Shown piece after piece: positions 37,035 to 45,346 of a stretch of 64,000 nucleotides of DNA (positions are counted from its first letter, which is position 1; the number at the start of each line of letters is the position of its first letter). The DNA is taken from the NCBI GenBank assembly GCA_963752755.1, contig CAVVZJ010000001.1:434001-498000 (forward strand), in the 5' to 3' direction. The translations under genes and the position numbers were made by a program. Source of the stretch: CAVVZJ01 sp963752755. Lineage in GTDB: Bacteria > Planctomycetota > Planctomycetia > Isosphaerales > Isosphaeraceae. The notes below the pieces were generated by a model. It was given only the letters and a program-made list of their open reading frames with translations. It made no database searches and was not told the DNA's origin.

Positions 37035-37084
37035 GGAATCCTCGGTGCGCTTGGACGTGAAGGGGTGCAAGGATCGAGAGACGG

Positions 37085-37115
37085 GACTACTTAGATCGCG
37101 ACTCCCGGGAATCTA
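37085..37115 (-). promoter_or_regulatory. Early phage promoter candidate 2
   Basis: On the minus strand CTAGAT, 17 bp and TAAGTA lie ~50 bp before the ParB-like ATG. The shared 16-mer with the site at 34125-34140 (GACTACTTAGATCGCG here) contains the prim-pol stop codon TAA. Confidence 0.45.
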
Positions 37116-38099
37116 GGATTTTTTCTCCTGAGGTACTCGGCCCCGAGGGCGTTGACCGCAGCCTGCCAGTCGGGGAAGCGGTCGGGGGCGAGCGTGGCGA
37201 GGAGGTCGAAGAAGGACAGCCGGCGGTCGTCGCGCTGGTCGTGATAGACCCCGGTGACGTGGTGGATCGAGGCCGAGGGCGCGCGGTCGTCGCGGTCGTA
37301 AGCGTGGCAGCAGACCCAACCTTTGGCGTTCGGCTCGCGGGCGACGAGTCGTAATCCGAAGCGGGCGGCGATCCGAGGCTTGGCGGGTCCGATCGCGTCC
37401 AGGACGGCCTCGCGGTCGTAGGTGCGGCCGTCGGTGGTGGCGGGATACGGGTTGGGGTTGTGCGGCTTGAAGGGGGTGCGCCACGACCGTCGCGGACGGG
37501 ACCCCGATCGCCGGGAGTCGGAAAATCCATCCCGGCGCCTCGGCGGGACGGGCCCTCTGGCGGGGTCCGTTCGTCCACCGGTAGGGCTGGCCGGTCGCGA
37601 CGTGGGTCGAGGGCGGGGCGATCACGAGGGCGTGGTCGGCGAGCAGGCGGACCTCCCGGTGCTTGAGCCAGTCGCCCCGGTGGTTCGGCCCGGCGTAGGT
37701 GTCCCAGAGCCCCCAGAGCCGGCGGGAGGGGCAGGCGTCGAGCCAGGGCGGGGTGGCGAAGTAGGTGTGCGTGCCGCCGCCGCCGCCGCCGGTCGCGACG
37801 GTCCAGGTCTCGGGCAGGCCGCCGTGGTCGGCGGCCATCCGCGCCCAGGCGGCTCGGGCCTCGTCGCCGTCGCAATCGACCACGCAGAGGCGCCAGCGCA
37901 CGCCCGTCATCAACTGGATGTTGCGGGCCTTCCAGGTCGCGAAGACGGAGTCGGGGAGCGGCTGGTCCCAGTAGTCGGCGTAGGACTCCAGGTCCGGCCC
38001 CTTGACCCTGGACTTGCTAGGGAGGGGCTGCCAGCCGAAGGCGTCGCGGAAGTAGCGGGCGCACTGGAGCGCCCGCTCGACTTCCGGGTTGCGGTGCAT
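37091..38099 (-). CDS. Bifunctional primase-polymerase-like (AEP) protein, one frameshift
   Basis: N-terminal archaeo-eukaryotic primase features: ALQCARYFRDAFGWQPLPSK, FATWKARNIQLMTGVRWRLC, the catalytic VVDCDGDEA and ATGGGGGGTHTYF strands, and a late His region. After VPSATVVAHP a shift near 37475 gives FKPHNPNPYPATTDGRTYDR and a C-terminal segment with GWVCCHAYDRDDRAPSASI, a CHC2-like zinc pattern, ending RRKNPRFPGVAI-stop. The protein of ~335 residues would prime phage replication together with the helicase. The promoter element of the ParB-like gene overlaps its stop. Confidence 0.7.
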
Positions 38100-38111
38100 G
38101 GGGTTGGCCTT

Positions 38112-38480
38112 TCAGACGGGGATGTCGTCGGAGGAGTCCGCCGGCCGGTGGAGCTTCCACTGATGGGCGGCGGCGTCGCGGACGGCTTCGATCGCGGCGG
38201 GCTGCGTCTCTTCGTCGAGGGCGAAGTCGAGGCAGCCGAGGGCCGGGCGGGCGAGGGCGTTGGCGGCGTGGAAAATCCACTCGTAGGAGACCCTCTGTCC
38301 CGTCCGCCAGCGGCCGACGTCGCGGAGCATGGCGACGATCTCGGCCCGGAGGGCGTCGCAGCGTTCCTTGGCGGGATCGGGGGGCGGCGGCGGCTCGGGC
38401 TCCGGCCGGTGCCCGACCAGCTCCGCGTCGAAGGTCGCGCGGAGGCCGGGGAACGCCCGATCGACCGCCACGTGGACCAT
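38112..38480 (-). CDS. Phage protein, function unknown
   Basis: 122 residues from ATG 38480, preceded by GGGAGG. The start MVHVAVDRAFPGLRATFDAE is followed by a Pro-rich linker and a helical C-terminus (RCDALRAEIVAMLRDVGRW, FALDEETQPAAIEAVRDAAA). No motif recognised. It sits 12 bp after the prim-pol start on the complementary reading and 17 bp after the Rad52-like stop, within the early operon. Confidence 0.5.
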   Translation of the reverse strand: MVHVAVDRAFPGLRATFDAELVGHRPEPEPPPPPDPAKERCDALRAEIVAMLRDVGRWRTGQRVSYEWIFHAANALARPALGCLDFALDEETQPAAIEAVRDAAAHQWKLHRPADSSDDIPV

Positions 38481-38497
38481 CGCCTCCCGCTCCCCTC

Positions 38498-39316
38498 TCA
38501 AGGGTCGCGCGGGTCCTCCAGGTGGTCGAACTCGCCCTGGTAGTTCTCCCACCCCCGGATCTCGTCGATCATCGCCCAGCAGACGGTCTCGGCGTCGGCC
38601 TCGTCGTAATCGACGAGCCGCTTGTCGATGCCGAACTCCTTGGCGATGTCGTTCATGCGCTTGACGACGCTGGCGTCGAAGTGCTTCTCCAGGTTCGACG
38701 CCCAGGCGAAGACGGCGCGGCCGCCCTTCCTGGGGACCTGGAAGTTGTCGTAACCACCGGCCTTGCGATCGCTCTCGCGGGCCGGGGCCTCGCGGCGAGC
38801 GGGGGGCTGGCGACGGGCCGGGGCCTCGCGGCGGGCGGGCGCCTCGCGACGGCGGGACGACTCGGGCTCCGGGACGTCGGGGACGCTGGGCTCGCGATTG
38901 AGGTACTGCGGGACGCCGCAGCGCCACAGGTCGCGGGCCATGCCCCAGGCATAACAGGCGCGGCGGAACGAATTGGTGAATCCGCTCTTTTTGTCGTTGT
39001 CGGCGTCTTCCACCGTTTCGTTGCCGACCTTCTTGACCATGCCCTCGAACCCGCCGCCGTCCTCCTTGAAGTGCCAGACGGCGGTGCCCCGGTCGTCGAT
39101 CGGGACGAGGATGCCGAGGCGGCAGATGAAGCCGCGTTCGGTCGGGCGGTACTCGGCGGACCAGCCGGCCGGGCCACAGACGTCGTCGAGCCGGTTCATC
39201 AGGCTCGGGGCCTTGACATAGGTGAGGGTCCGGCCGCCCTTGGTGGTGTTGTAGAGGTCGCGGCCCTCGAAGGGCTGGCAGAGACGCTGGAAGAATTCCA
39301 GTTGCACGGGGTTCAT
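38498..39316 (-). CDS. Rad52/Rad22-like single-strand annealing protein
   Basis: Core features: TTKGGRTLTYVKAPSLMNRL, DDVCGPAGWSAEYRPTERGF, a beta strand ICRLGILVPIDDRG, and SGFTNSFRRACYAWGMARDL, the Rad52 motif region containing conserved Arg/aromatics. A middle Arg/Glu/Ala-rich repeat (EAPARREAPARRQPP) of ~35 residues is a flexible linker. A C-terminal domain of unknown type follows. Such proteins anneal ssDNA in phage recombination and pair naturally with the RusA resolvase. It is the first gene of the early operon, with ATG 39316 facing the switch region. Confidence 0.75.
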   Translation of the reverse strand: MNPVQLEFFQRLCQPFEGRDLYNTTKGGRTLTYVKAPSLMNRLDDVCGPAGWSAEYRPTERGFICRLGILVPIDDRGTAVWHFKEDGGGFEGMVKKVGNETVEDADNDKKSGFTNSFRRACYAWGMARDLWRCGVPQYLNREPSVPDVPEPESSRRREAPARREAPARRQPPARREAPARESDRKAGGYDNFQVPRKGGRAVFAWASNLEKHFDASVVKRMNDIAKEFGIDKRLVDYDEADAETVCWAMIDEIRGWENYQGEFDHLEDPRDP

Positions 39317-39348
39317 GGGGTGCCTCGCGGTTGATGGGTGGACACCCC

Positions 39349-39359
39349 GATAAGTAGCC
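39349..39359 (-). promoter_or_regulatory. Leftward early promoter candidate at the switch
   Basis: GGCTACTTATC on the minus strand, ~33 bp before the Rad52-like ATG. Its TACTTA matches the -10-like hexamer of the site at 34125-34160, and the whole resembles GGGTATTTATC at 39421 in the opposite direction. Confidence 0.45.
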
Positions 39360-39382
39360 ACCGGAAGCCGGTCGATGGTCCC

Positions 39383-39418
39383 CCGCCGACCGTGCGTCCG
39401 CGGACGCACGGTCGGCGG
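39383..39418. promoter_or_regulatory. Perfect 36-bp palindrome between divergent phage operons
   Basis: The half-site CCGCCGACCGTGCGTCCG is followed directly by its reverse complement with no loop; the centre is at 39400/39401. It lies between the start codons of the early (leftward, 39316) and late (rightward, 39445) arms and touches the rightward element at 39421. The central 30 bp recur at 51109-51138. A dimeric repressor operator is the simplest reading. Confidence 0.6.
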
Positions 39419-39420
39419 TT

Positions 39421-39431
39421 GGGTATTTATC
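39421..39431 (+). promoter_or_regulatory. Rightward element GGGTATTTATC
   Basis: AT-rich island in GC-rich DNA, two bases after the palindrome and just before the Shine-Dalgarno (GGAGG) of the first late gene. So short a leader means that if it is a -10 the message is almost leaderless; it may rather be a sigma-like or regulator target. Confidence 0.4.
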
Positions 39432-39444
39432 AGCGGAGGCGACC

Positions 39445-39819
39445 ATGCCCAGGAACCCGACGAAGCCGGCCCGGACCCGCAAGGACATCGACCCGCAGGC
39501 GGTCGCGAAGCTCCTCGCCAAGAGCAAGGGGAGCGGCGTGGACACCGGCGCGTTGCTCAACGCGCTGATCGAACAATGGGGGGGCGTGCATCGGTTCGCG
39601 GCCGACATCTTCGCCGAGTACCAGAACGGCAAGTCGGGCGGGATGAGCCGGCAGAAGATCCTCGAAATGGTCTCGCGGCTGATTACGGTCGTGACGAATC
39701 AACAGATCGCCCGGCCTCGCGGCGCCGCCGACATGAGCGACGACGAGTTGCGGGAGACGATCGAAGAAATGGTCATGAGGATGGCCGACGATGGAACTGC
39801 CGCCCCCGCCTCCCCCTAA
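39445..39819 (+). CDS. Putative terminase small subunit / phage protein
   Basis: 124 residues from ATG 39445 after GGAGG. Lysine-rich N-terminus (MPRNPTKPARTRKDIDPQAV), then helical segments LLNALIEQWGGVHRFAADIF and KILEMVSRLITVVTN. It overlaps the start of the large terminase (39791). Position immediately before TerL and size fit a small terminase subunit, which binds the packaging site, but no family signature is certain. Confidence 0.5.
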   Translation: MPRNPTKPARTRKDIDPQAVAKLLAKSKGSGVDTGALLNALIEQWGGVHRFAADIFAEYQNGKSGGMSRQKILEMVSRLITVVTNQQIARPRGAADMSDDELRETIEEMVMRMADDGTAAPASP

Positions 39820-41614
39820 ACGCAAGCGGGCGACGAGGCCGATCGTCCTGCCCGACCCCTCGTCCTACCCGAAACCGGAGGACGAGCCGGAGCCGGTGAC
39901 GGTCCTGCCCGACGAGCCGGAGGGGCCGTCGCCGCTGTCGGCCATGCAGGTCGAGGACTTGCGGGAGATGGTCGCCGAGCGCGCCCGCCGGATGCGGGAG
40001 ACGCTCCGGCTGTTCGAGCCGACCCCCGAGCAGGAACGGTTCTTCGCGTGCGAGGCCGACGAGCGGCTGGCGATCGGCGGCAACCGGGGCGGCAAGACGA
40101 CGACCACGATGGTCGAGATCGCCAGGGCCGTCACCGGCCAGGACCCCTACGACAAGTACCCGAAGGAGAACGGGGTCTTCATCCTGGTGGCGAAAGACCT
40201 GGGCCAGTGCGCCAGGGTCTTCTACCGCAAGCTGTTCATGGCCGGCGCCCTCCAGGTCATCAAGGACCCGGAGACGAAGCAATGGCGGACCTTCCGGCCG
40301 AACGACCCGGCCGACCAGGAGCGTGAGGACGAGGCCAAGCCGGCGCCGCCGTTGATCCCGCCCCGGATGGTCAAGAGCGTGTCGTGGGAGAACAAGAAGG
40401 AACGCATCCCCAAGACGGTCCACTTGAAGAACGGTTGGGAATTGTGGTTCTTCTCGTCGGGCGGCGAGTGGCCGCAGGGCGTGGACTTCGATGGCGTGGC
40501 GTTCGACGAGGAAATCGAGCGGATGGGCTGGTACGCCGAGATGTCGGCCCGGCTCGCCGACCGCCGCAAGCAGAGCAAGAAGACGGGCAAGGTGAAGTCG
40601 GGCAAGTTCATGTGGTCCGCGACGCCCCAGGCGGGGACGATCCAGCTTTACGAACTCTACTCGCGGGCGATGGAGGAACTGGCCGCCCATCAGGACGCCC
40701 TGGCGGCCGGCGACCCGCCGCCGCCCCTGACGATCCAGGTGTTCGACTTCGGCCTGATGACCAACCCGTACATCGCCCAGCACGCGAAGGACGCCCTGAT
40801 CCGCAAGTTCGCGTCGTCCGAGGAGGAGTACGCCGTCCGCGTCGAGGGCAAGTTCGCGCTGATGGGGATGAAGGTCTATCCCGAGTACATGCCGAAGGGT
40901 TGCCACGGCGTCCCGGTCATGCCGATCCCGCCCAACTGGACGCGGTACTGCGCGATCGACCCCGGCCGCCAGGTGTGCGCCGTGCTGTTCGCGGCGGTCC
41001 CGCCGCCGGGGCATCCGTGGAGCGGGCGGGCGGTCATCTATGATGAATTGTATATCCGTCGGTGCGACGCGAAGACGTTCGCCCGGCGGTTCAAGGAGCG
41101 GGTCGGCGAGGTCCCGATCGAGGCGGCGATCATCGACATGCGGGCCGGGCGGATCAAGGAGATCGGCTCGGGCGTCTCGCACGAGGAGCAGTACCGGCGG
41201 GCGCTGGAGGCCGAGGGGGTGAAGTTCAATTCGACCGGGACGACGGCGTTCCTCTGGAGCACGGCGAGCGGGTCGGACGACGTGAAGGCGGGCATCGAGG
41301 CGGCCCGGCTGGCGCTGACCCTGGACGAGCACAACCTGCCCCGGTTCCTGTTCATGAAGGACAAGCTCGCGAACTTCAACAACGAGATCGACAAGTATGC
41401 GTACAAGAAGGGGCCGGGCGGGGTCATCACGGACGAGCCCTTGCAGGTGAACAACCACCTTTGCGACTGCCTCCGCTACCTGGCGATGGGGCGTCTCCGG
41501 TGGGTCAAGCCCCGGCCGGGCAAGGCGAAGGGGGCCACGAACCGGCGGCTCGAAGAGAAGAAGAGGCGGGCGCGCCAGCGTGACGGGGCGGGGGACTCGA
41601 TCGCCCTGTGGTGA
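39791..41614 (+). CDS. Phage terminase large subunit
   Basis: 607 residues. Walker A-like IGGNRGGKTTTTMVEIA, Walker B FDGVAFDEEIERMGW, and a coupling-motif region SATPQAGT precede a C-terminal RNase H-type nuclease domain (YCAIDPGRQVCAVLF, IIDMRAGR, DCLRYLAMG) with spaced Asp residues for metal. It is the motor that cuts concatemers and packages DNA into the procapsid. An AT-rich stretch at 41036-41061 (TATGATGAATTGTATATC) uses rare codons and may embed a promoter. The length and order (small protein, TerL, portal) fit tailed phages. Confidence 0.88.
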   Translation: MELPPPPPPKRKRATRPIVLPDPSSYPKPEDEPEPVTVLPDEPEGPSPLSAMQVEDLREMVAERARRMRETLRLFEPTPEQERFFACEADERLAIGGNRGGKTTTTMVEIARAVTGQDPYDKYPKENGVFILVAKDLGQCARVFYRKLFMAGALQVIKDPETKQWRTFRPNDPADQEREDEAKPAPPLIPPRMVKSVSWENKKERIPKTVHLKNGWELWFFSSGGEWPQGVDFDGVAFDEEIERMGWYAEMSARLADRRKQSKKTGKVKSGKFMWSATPQAGTIQLYELYSRAMEELAAHQDALAAGDPPPPLTIQVFDFGLMTNPYIAQHAKDALIRKFASSEEEYAVRVEGKFALMGMKVYPEYMPKGCHGVPVMPIPPNWTRYCAIDPGRQVCAVLFAAVPPPGHPWSGRAVIYDELYIRRCDAKTFARRFKERVGEVPIEAAIIDMRAGRIKEIGSGVSHEEQYRRALEAEGVKFNSTGTTAFLWSTASGSDDVKAGIEAARLALTLDEHNLPRFLFMKDKLANFNNEIDKYAYKKGPGGVITDEPLQVNNHLCDCLRYLAMGRLRWVKPRPGKAKGATNRRLEEKKRRARQRDGAGDSIALW

Positions 41615-41622
41615 ATCGGGTT

Positions 41623-41637
41623 GGGTAGATATGAGGG
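41623..41637 (+). promoter_or_regulatory. GGGTAGATA element, copy 1
   Basis: GGGTAGATATGAGGG ~40 bp before the small membrane protein gene. Related copies lie at 45299, 49569 and (looser) 54288, all on the late strand. Confidence 0.4.
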
Positions 41638-41674
41638 AGGTTATCGAGCCACGGCGTACCCGGAGCCGCCCGCC

Positions 41675-41872
41675 ATGTCCGCGCAGACGCAGCTTTCCAT
41701 GATCGTCGGGGCCGCCGGCATGTTCGGCCTGGCCATCTACCAGTTCAGCCAGGGCAGCCTGCCCGGCGGCATCAACTCGGTGCTGACGGCGCTGGGCATC
41801 CTGCACGTCCACGGTCGCGTGACGGACCTGCTCAAGAGCGTGTCCGACGACGGCCCCCTGCTCAGGAAGTGA
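41675..41872 (+). CDS. Small phage membrane protein (holin-like)
   Basis: 65 residues from ATG 41675: MSAQTQLSMIVGAAGMFGLA then IYQFSQGSLPGGINSVLTAL, two short hydrophobic segments separated by a turn, and a polar C-terminus (SDDGPLLRK). Size and hydrophobic pattern could be a holin, but no family is recognised. The upstream in-frame start at 41621 overlaps the GGGTAGATA element and is unlikely. Confidence 0.55.
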   Translation: MSAQTQLSMIVGAAGMFGLAIYQFSQGSLPGGINSVLTALGILHVHGRVTDLLKSVSDDGPLLRK

Positions 41873-41876
41873 TGCG

Positions 41877-42134
41877 ATGACGGGCCTCGGCCGGTCCAAA
41901 CGGTGGCGGGTGGATAGCCCGGCCCCGCGCGGGGAGCCGGCCGAGTTCTTCGGCGTCGTGGTCGTGTTCGAGACCCGTCGCCGGTTCGGCAGCGTGGCCC
42001 TGCGGTGGCCCTGGTTCTGGGGCCTGGTCGTCGCGGCGGCCGTCGCGGTTTATCTCCTGCACCCCAGCAAGCCCAAGGTGATCCATGTCCCGCAACGAAT
42101 CCCCCTACCGGATGCCCGAAGTGCTCGTCGGTGA
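41877..42134 (+). CDS. Small single-pass membrane protein
   Basis: 85 residues starting 5 bases after the previous stop. A cytoplasmic-like N-terminus is followed by one helix (RWPWFWGLVVAAAVAVYLLH) near residue 45-65 and a basic tail that overlaps the next gene. Function unknown; with the gene before it, it could form a two-part lysis or virion-entry unit. Confidence 0.5.
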   Translation: MTGLGRSKRWRVDSPAPRGEPAEFFGVVVVFETRRRFGSVALRWPWFWGLVVAAAVAVYLLHPSKPKVIHVPQRIPLPDARSARR

Positions 42135-42402
42135 CACCGTGCTCTGGTCGCACGCGCCGGGTTCCGACGTGGCCCCGGCGGTCGTGACGGCCGTCGGGCC
42201 GTTCGCGATCAGCGTCACGATCTTCCCCGAGAACTCGCGTGGGGGCCTGCCCCGCGACGGCGTCCGACACGTCAGCGACCCGGCGTTGGCGAAGCTCCAG
42301 TCCGAGGCCGGCGTCTGGCGGCACACCGAGCGGACCCTGCGTTCGATGCCGAGGCCGGCGGCGGTCCCCGGCCCGCGACGCACCGAAGACGACGGCCAGT
42401 AA
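42085..42402 (+). CDS. Phage protein, function unknown
   Basis: 105 residues, beta-rich (VLVGDTVLWSHAPGSDVAPA, VVTAVGPFAISVTIFPENSR), like a small SH3-type or stopper fold. It overlaps the previous gene by 50 bp and lies 15 bp before the portal gene. No family recognised. Confidence 0.5.
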   Translation: MSRNESPYRMPEVLVGDTVLWSHAPGSDVAPAVVTAVGPFAISVTIFPENSRGGLPRDGVRHVSDPALAKLQSEAGVWRHTERTLRSMPRPAAVPGPRRTEDDGQ

Positions 42403-42417
42403 TCGAGGGCGCCTCCG

Positions 42418-44313
42418 ATGGACACCGACCGCGACGCCGATCCCGTCCTCAAGGCGGCTTGCGTCCACTGGATCAACAAGTTGCAGGGGGCGAAGCAGCA
42501 CAAGCGGAAGGTGTTCCAGGAGGACGCCGACGAGTGCATGAGCTTCTACGCCGGCCCGAGGTCGTGGAACGAGTTGATGGGCGGGGCCGAGGGCCTGGCC
42601 CAGATGGAAGACCTGCCCGACCCGATGTTCAAGATGCGGGTCAACAAGGCGTTCGAGATGGTCGGGCTGTTCGGCCCGGCCCTCTACTACAACAACCCGA
42701 CCCGCACCGTCACGCCCCGACAACCGCTCGACATCGACCCGAGCGTCTTCGGCGACCCGTACACGGCGCAGGCGATCGCGGTCCAGGAGCAGCAGCGCCT
42801 GATGGTCGATGACCTGCGGGCGCAGGTGCTCGAACGCTACCTGAACTGGCTGCCGACCGAGACGCACCTGGACCGGGAGAGCCGGCAGGCGATCGAGGAA
42901 GCCTTGATTAAGGGGCGGGGCTGCATCTGGACGGAACTCGTCACGCCGCCGGGGACGGACTTCCGCGTCGTCGCCAGCACGTTCGACTCGGCGGACAACC
43001 TGCAAGTCGATCCCGACGCCCCCTCGTTCGAGAAGGCGACGTGGATCGCCCGGCGGTGCTGCCACCCGGTCTGGCAGGTGGAGCGGGATTACGGCCTGGC
43101 CCCCGGCACGCTGCGGGGCAACCTCGAAAGCCAGGCGATCCAGGCCGAGGTCGAGCACCGCGACGACGGCGACTACGACCGCAAGCGGGGCCACACCAAC
43201 GACCTGCTCACCTACTGGAAAATCTGGTCGAAGATGGGCATCGGCGGCCGGCTCTCGGGGATCGACCGGCGGTTCCGGGGGCCGCTGGAGATGTTCGGCG
43301 ACTACGTCTATCTGGTGGTGGCCGAGGGGGTGCCGTTCCCCTTGAACCTGTCGCCGGAGGTCCAGAAGCAGGCGGGTTTCGAGTCCGACCCCCAGGCGAT
43401 CCTGGCCCGCGTGGCGTGGCCGACGCCGTTCTGGGCGGACGGCGGCTGGCCGGTCGCGGTGCTCGACTTCCACCGCGTCCCGGGGTGCCCCTGGCCGACG
43501 AGCCACCTGAAGGCCGGGCTCGGCGAGTTGAAGTTCCTGAACTGGTCCTACTCGTTCCTCGCCGGCAAGATGCGGAACACGACGCGGGACTTCGTGGCGG
43601 TGCTCAAGAGCGCCGGCGACGAACTCAATGCGTCGATCCTGAACGGCCGGGACCTGACCTTGCTGGAGATCGACGAGAACCACAAGACGATCGGCGAGGT
43701 CGTGTCGTTCTTGCAGCATCCCCAGATGAACGCGGACATCTGGAAGGTGATCGCGTCGGTCGAGGAGAATTTCGACAAGCGTGTGGGCCTGAACGAGTTG
43801 ATGTACGGCGGGATCGGGGCGACGCAGGCGCGGTCGGCCCACGAGGTTGACGTCCGGAATCAGAACTCGAACGTGCGGCCCGACGACATGGCGAAGCAGG
43901 CCGAGGCGTGGATGAGCGAGGTCGCGGCCCGCGAGGCGATGTGCGCCCGCTACCATCTCCAGGCCGGGGACATCGCGCCGGTGCTGGGCGCCCTGGCGGG
44001 CCAGGTCTGGGGGCAGTTCGTCGCCAGCCGGGACCTGAACGACGTGACCCGGCAGTTGGACTACCGGATCGAGTCGGGCAGCGCCCGCAAGCCGAACCGG
44101 GAGACGGCGGTCCAGAACACGCAGGACTCGATGCAGAGCTTGATGCCGGTCTTCCAGCAGTACGCGATGGCGACGGGCGACGTCGGCCCCCTGAACGCCC
44201 TGATCGGCGATTGGGCACGCGCCCGCGATCTGGACCCGAGCCGCTACCAGCTTGCCCCGCCGCCGCCCATGCCGACCGCGCCGCCCGAGCCGGCGCCCGA
44301 TCCGGGAGTCTGA
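42418..44313 (+). CDS. Phage portal protein (head-tail connector)
   Basis: 631 residues, the usual size for podovirus-like portals. It opens with a helical N-terminus (AACVHWINKLQGAKQHKRKV), then alternating strands/helices (NWLPTETHLDRESRQAIEEA; FDSADNLQVDPDAP) and a long C-terminal helix-rich stem (KFLNWSYSFLAGKMRNTTRD; RVGLNELMYGGIGATQARSA). It ends Pro-rich. No direct motif exists for this family. The call rests on length, position after terminase, and the wing/stem-like pattern (GLNELMYG-type segment typical of portals). It forms the dodecameric ring for DNA entry. Confidence 0.65.
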   Translation: MDTDRDADPVLKAACVHWINKLQGAKQHKRKVFQEDADECMSFYAGPRSWNELMGGAEGLAQMEDLPDPMFKMRVNKAFEMVGLFGPALYYNNPTRTVTPRQPLDIDPSVFGDPYTAQAIAVQEQQRLMVDDLRAQVLERYLNWLPTETHLDRESRQAIEEALIKGRGCIWTELVTPPGTDFRVVASTFDSADNLQVDPDAPSFEKATWIARRCCHPVWQVERDYGLAPGTLRGNLESQAIQAEVEHRDDGDYDRKRGHTNDLLTYWKIWSKMGIGGRLSGIDRRFRGPLEMFGDYVYLVVAEGVPFPLNLSPEVQKQAGFESDPQAILARVAWPTPFWADGGWPVAVLDFHRVPGCPWPTSHLKAGLGELKFLNWSYSFLAGKMRNTTRDFVAVLKSAGDELNASILNGRDLTLLEIDENHKTIGEVVSFLQHPQMNADIWKVIASVEENFDKRVGLNELMYGGIGATQARSAHEVDVRNQNSNVRPDDMAKQAEAWMSEVAAREAMCARYHLQAGDIAPVLGALAGQVWGQFVASRDLNDVTRQLDYRIESGSARKPNRETAVQNTQDSMQSLMPVFQQYAMATGDVGPLNALIGDWARARDLDPSRYQLAPPPPMPTAPPEPAPDPGV

Positions 44314-44316
44314 GCC

Positions 44317-45308
44317 ATGCCGCCCGACGGTCCTGCGGGGACGCCCGCCTCGCCCTACGACCTGCAATTCCTCCGGTCGCGGCAGTCGTCGAAACAGCCG
44401 CCGTTCCCCTACGGCCGCGACCTGCGAGCCACCATGTCGCTTGGCCGGATGGTCTCGAACCCGGACGGCACGATGACGCCGCCAGGGCGGGAGCTGGTGG
44501 ACTTCTTCCACGACTCGGGCATGCCGCACAAAATCTACCAGGGGATGCAGGACCAGGGCTTCCACAAGCCGGCGCAGTACCCGCACGCGACCAACGAGTA
44601 CCGCGCCGCGTTCCAGAAGTCGTTCCCCACGCGGTTGCCGCCGATCAACACGGGAAGCTATTCGAGCGGCCAGTCGCAGGCGTTCTACGAGCCGACGAGC
44701 GGGGAAATCTACGCCACGCCGCAGGTGCCCTCCTACGCCCTAGCTTCGTGGGTCGCGTCCGGCACGAGGCCGACCATGCCCTCCAGAATCACCCCCCGCA
44801 GCAGGGGTGGAACCAGGACGTGCGCGATCGGTACTACGGCACCCCGGCCAACGTGAAGATTCACCACAACGGCTCGGAGATCGGGCCGTCGTTCGCCGAT
44901 GCGTTGTGGAACGTGCAGGAGTTCCACAACCAGATGCACAAGCCGATGCAGGGCTCGCTCCGGTTCCCCTCGGGCAAGGAGAACAGCCTGGAGTGGATGC
45001 GTCAGCAGGCCGATCAGCACGGCCTGTATTCGGGCCACACGATGACGCAACTCCTGGCGACGCCCTCGGGCCAGCAGTATCTCAAGCAGGCGATGAGGAG
45101 CGGACCGCCGCCGGCCCCGGCCCCGCCGCCCGCGCCGCCCAAGCCGGCCGCGAAGCCGGCCGCGAGGCCGTTCACCTTCAAGTGGCCGTTCCAGCGGCAG
45201 GCCCCGGCCCCCCGCAAGCCGGTGCCGACCCCCGGCCCGGTCAAGCCGGAGTCGGCCTCGGGCGACGCGCTGATTTCGGGGATGTTCGCGCCTCCGGTGG
45301 GTAGATAG
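44317..45308 (+). CDS. Phage protein with HExxH motif, one frameshift
   Basis: Starts MPPDGPAGTPASPYDLQFLR just after the portal. The first frame is coherent to PQVPSYA, then a shift near 44742 leads to RPSFVGRVRHEADHALQNHP, containing HEADH (HExxH). It continues QGWNQDVRDRYYGTPANVKI and a Pro/Ala-rich C-terminus, ending PPVGR-stop inside the GGGTAGATA copy at 45299. HExxH with flanking beta/helix pattern suggests a zinc peptidase-like domain in a virion or injected protein. The motif alone is weak evidence. Confidence 0.5.
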
Positions 45309-45310
45309 GG
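45299..45310 (+). promoter_or_regulatory. GGGTAGATA element, copy 2
   Basis: GGGTAGATAGGG contains the stop codon of the preceding gene and lies ~37 bp before the GTG start at 45347. The codons GGT AGA are rare in this GC-rich gene, suggesting selection on DNA sequence. Confidence 0.4.
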
Positions 45311-45346
45311 AAGCACCCCCGTCAACCCGAACCCGGAGACGCGACC

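Noticed and set aside
38770..38870. CRISPR- or tandem-repeat-like run in the Rad52-like gene
   Set aside because: A short in-frame Glu-Ala-Pro-Ala-Arg-Arg coding repeat without spacers; a protein linker.
41737..44586. 949-codon minus-strand frame across the portal gene
   Set aside because: Shadow of GC-rich coding DNA; Arg/Leu/Val-rich with no domain, while the plus strand encodes coherent phage proteins with normal spacing.
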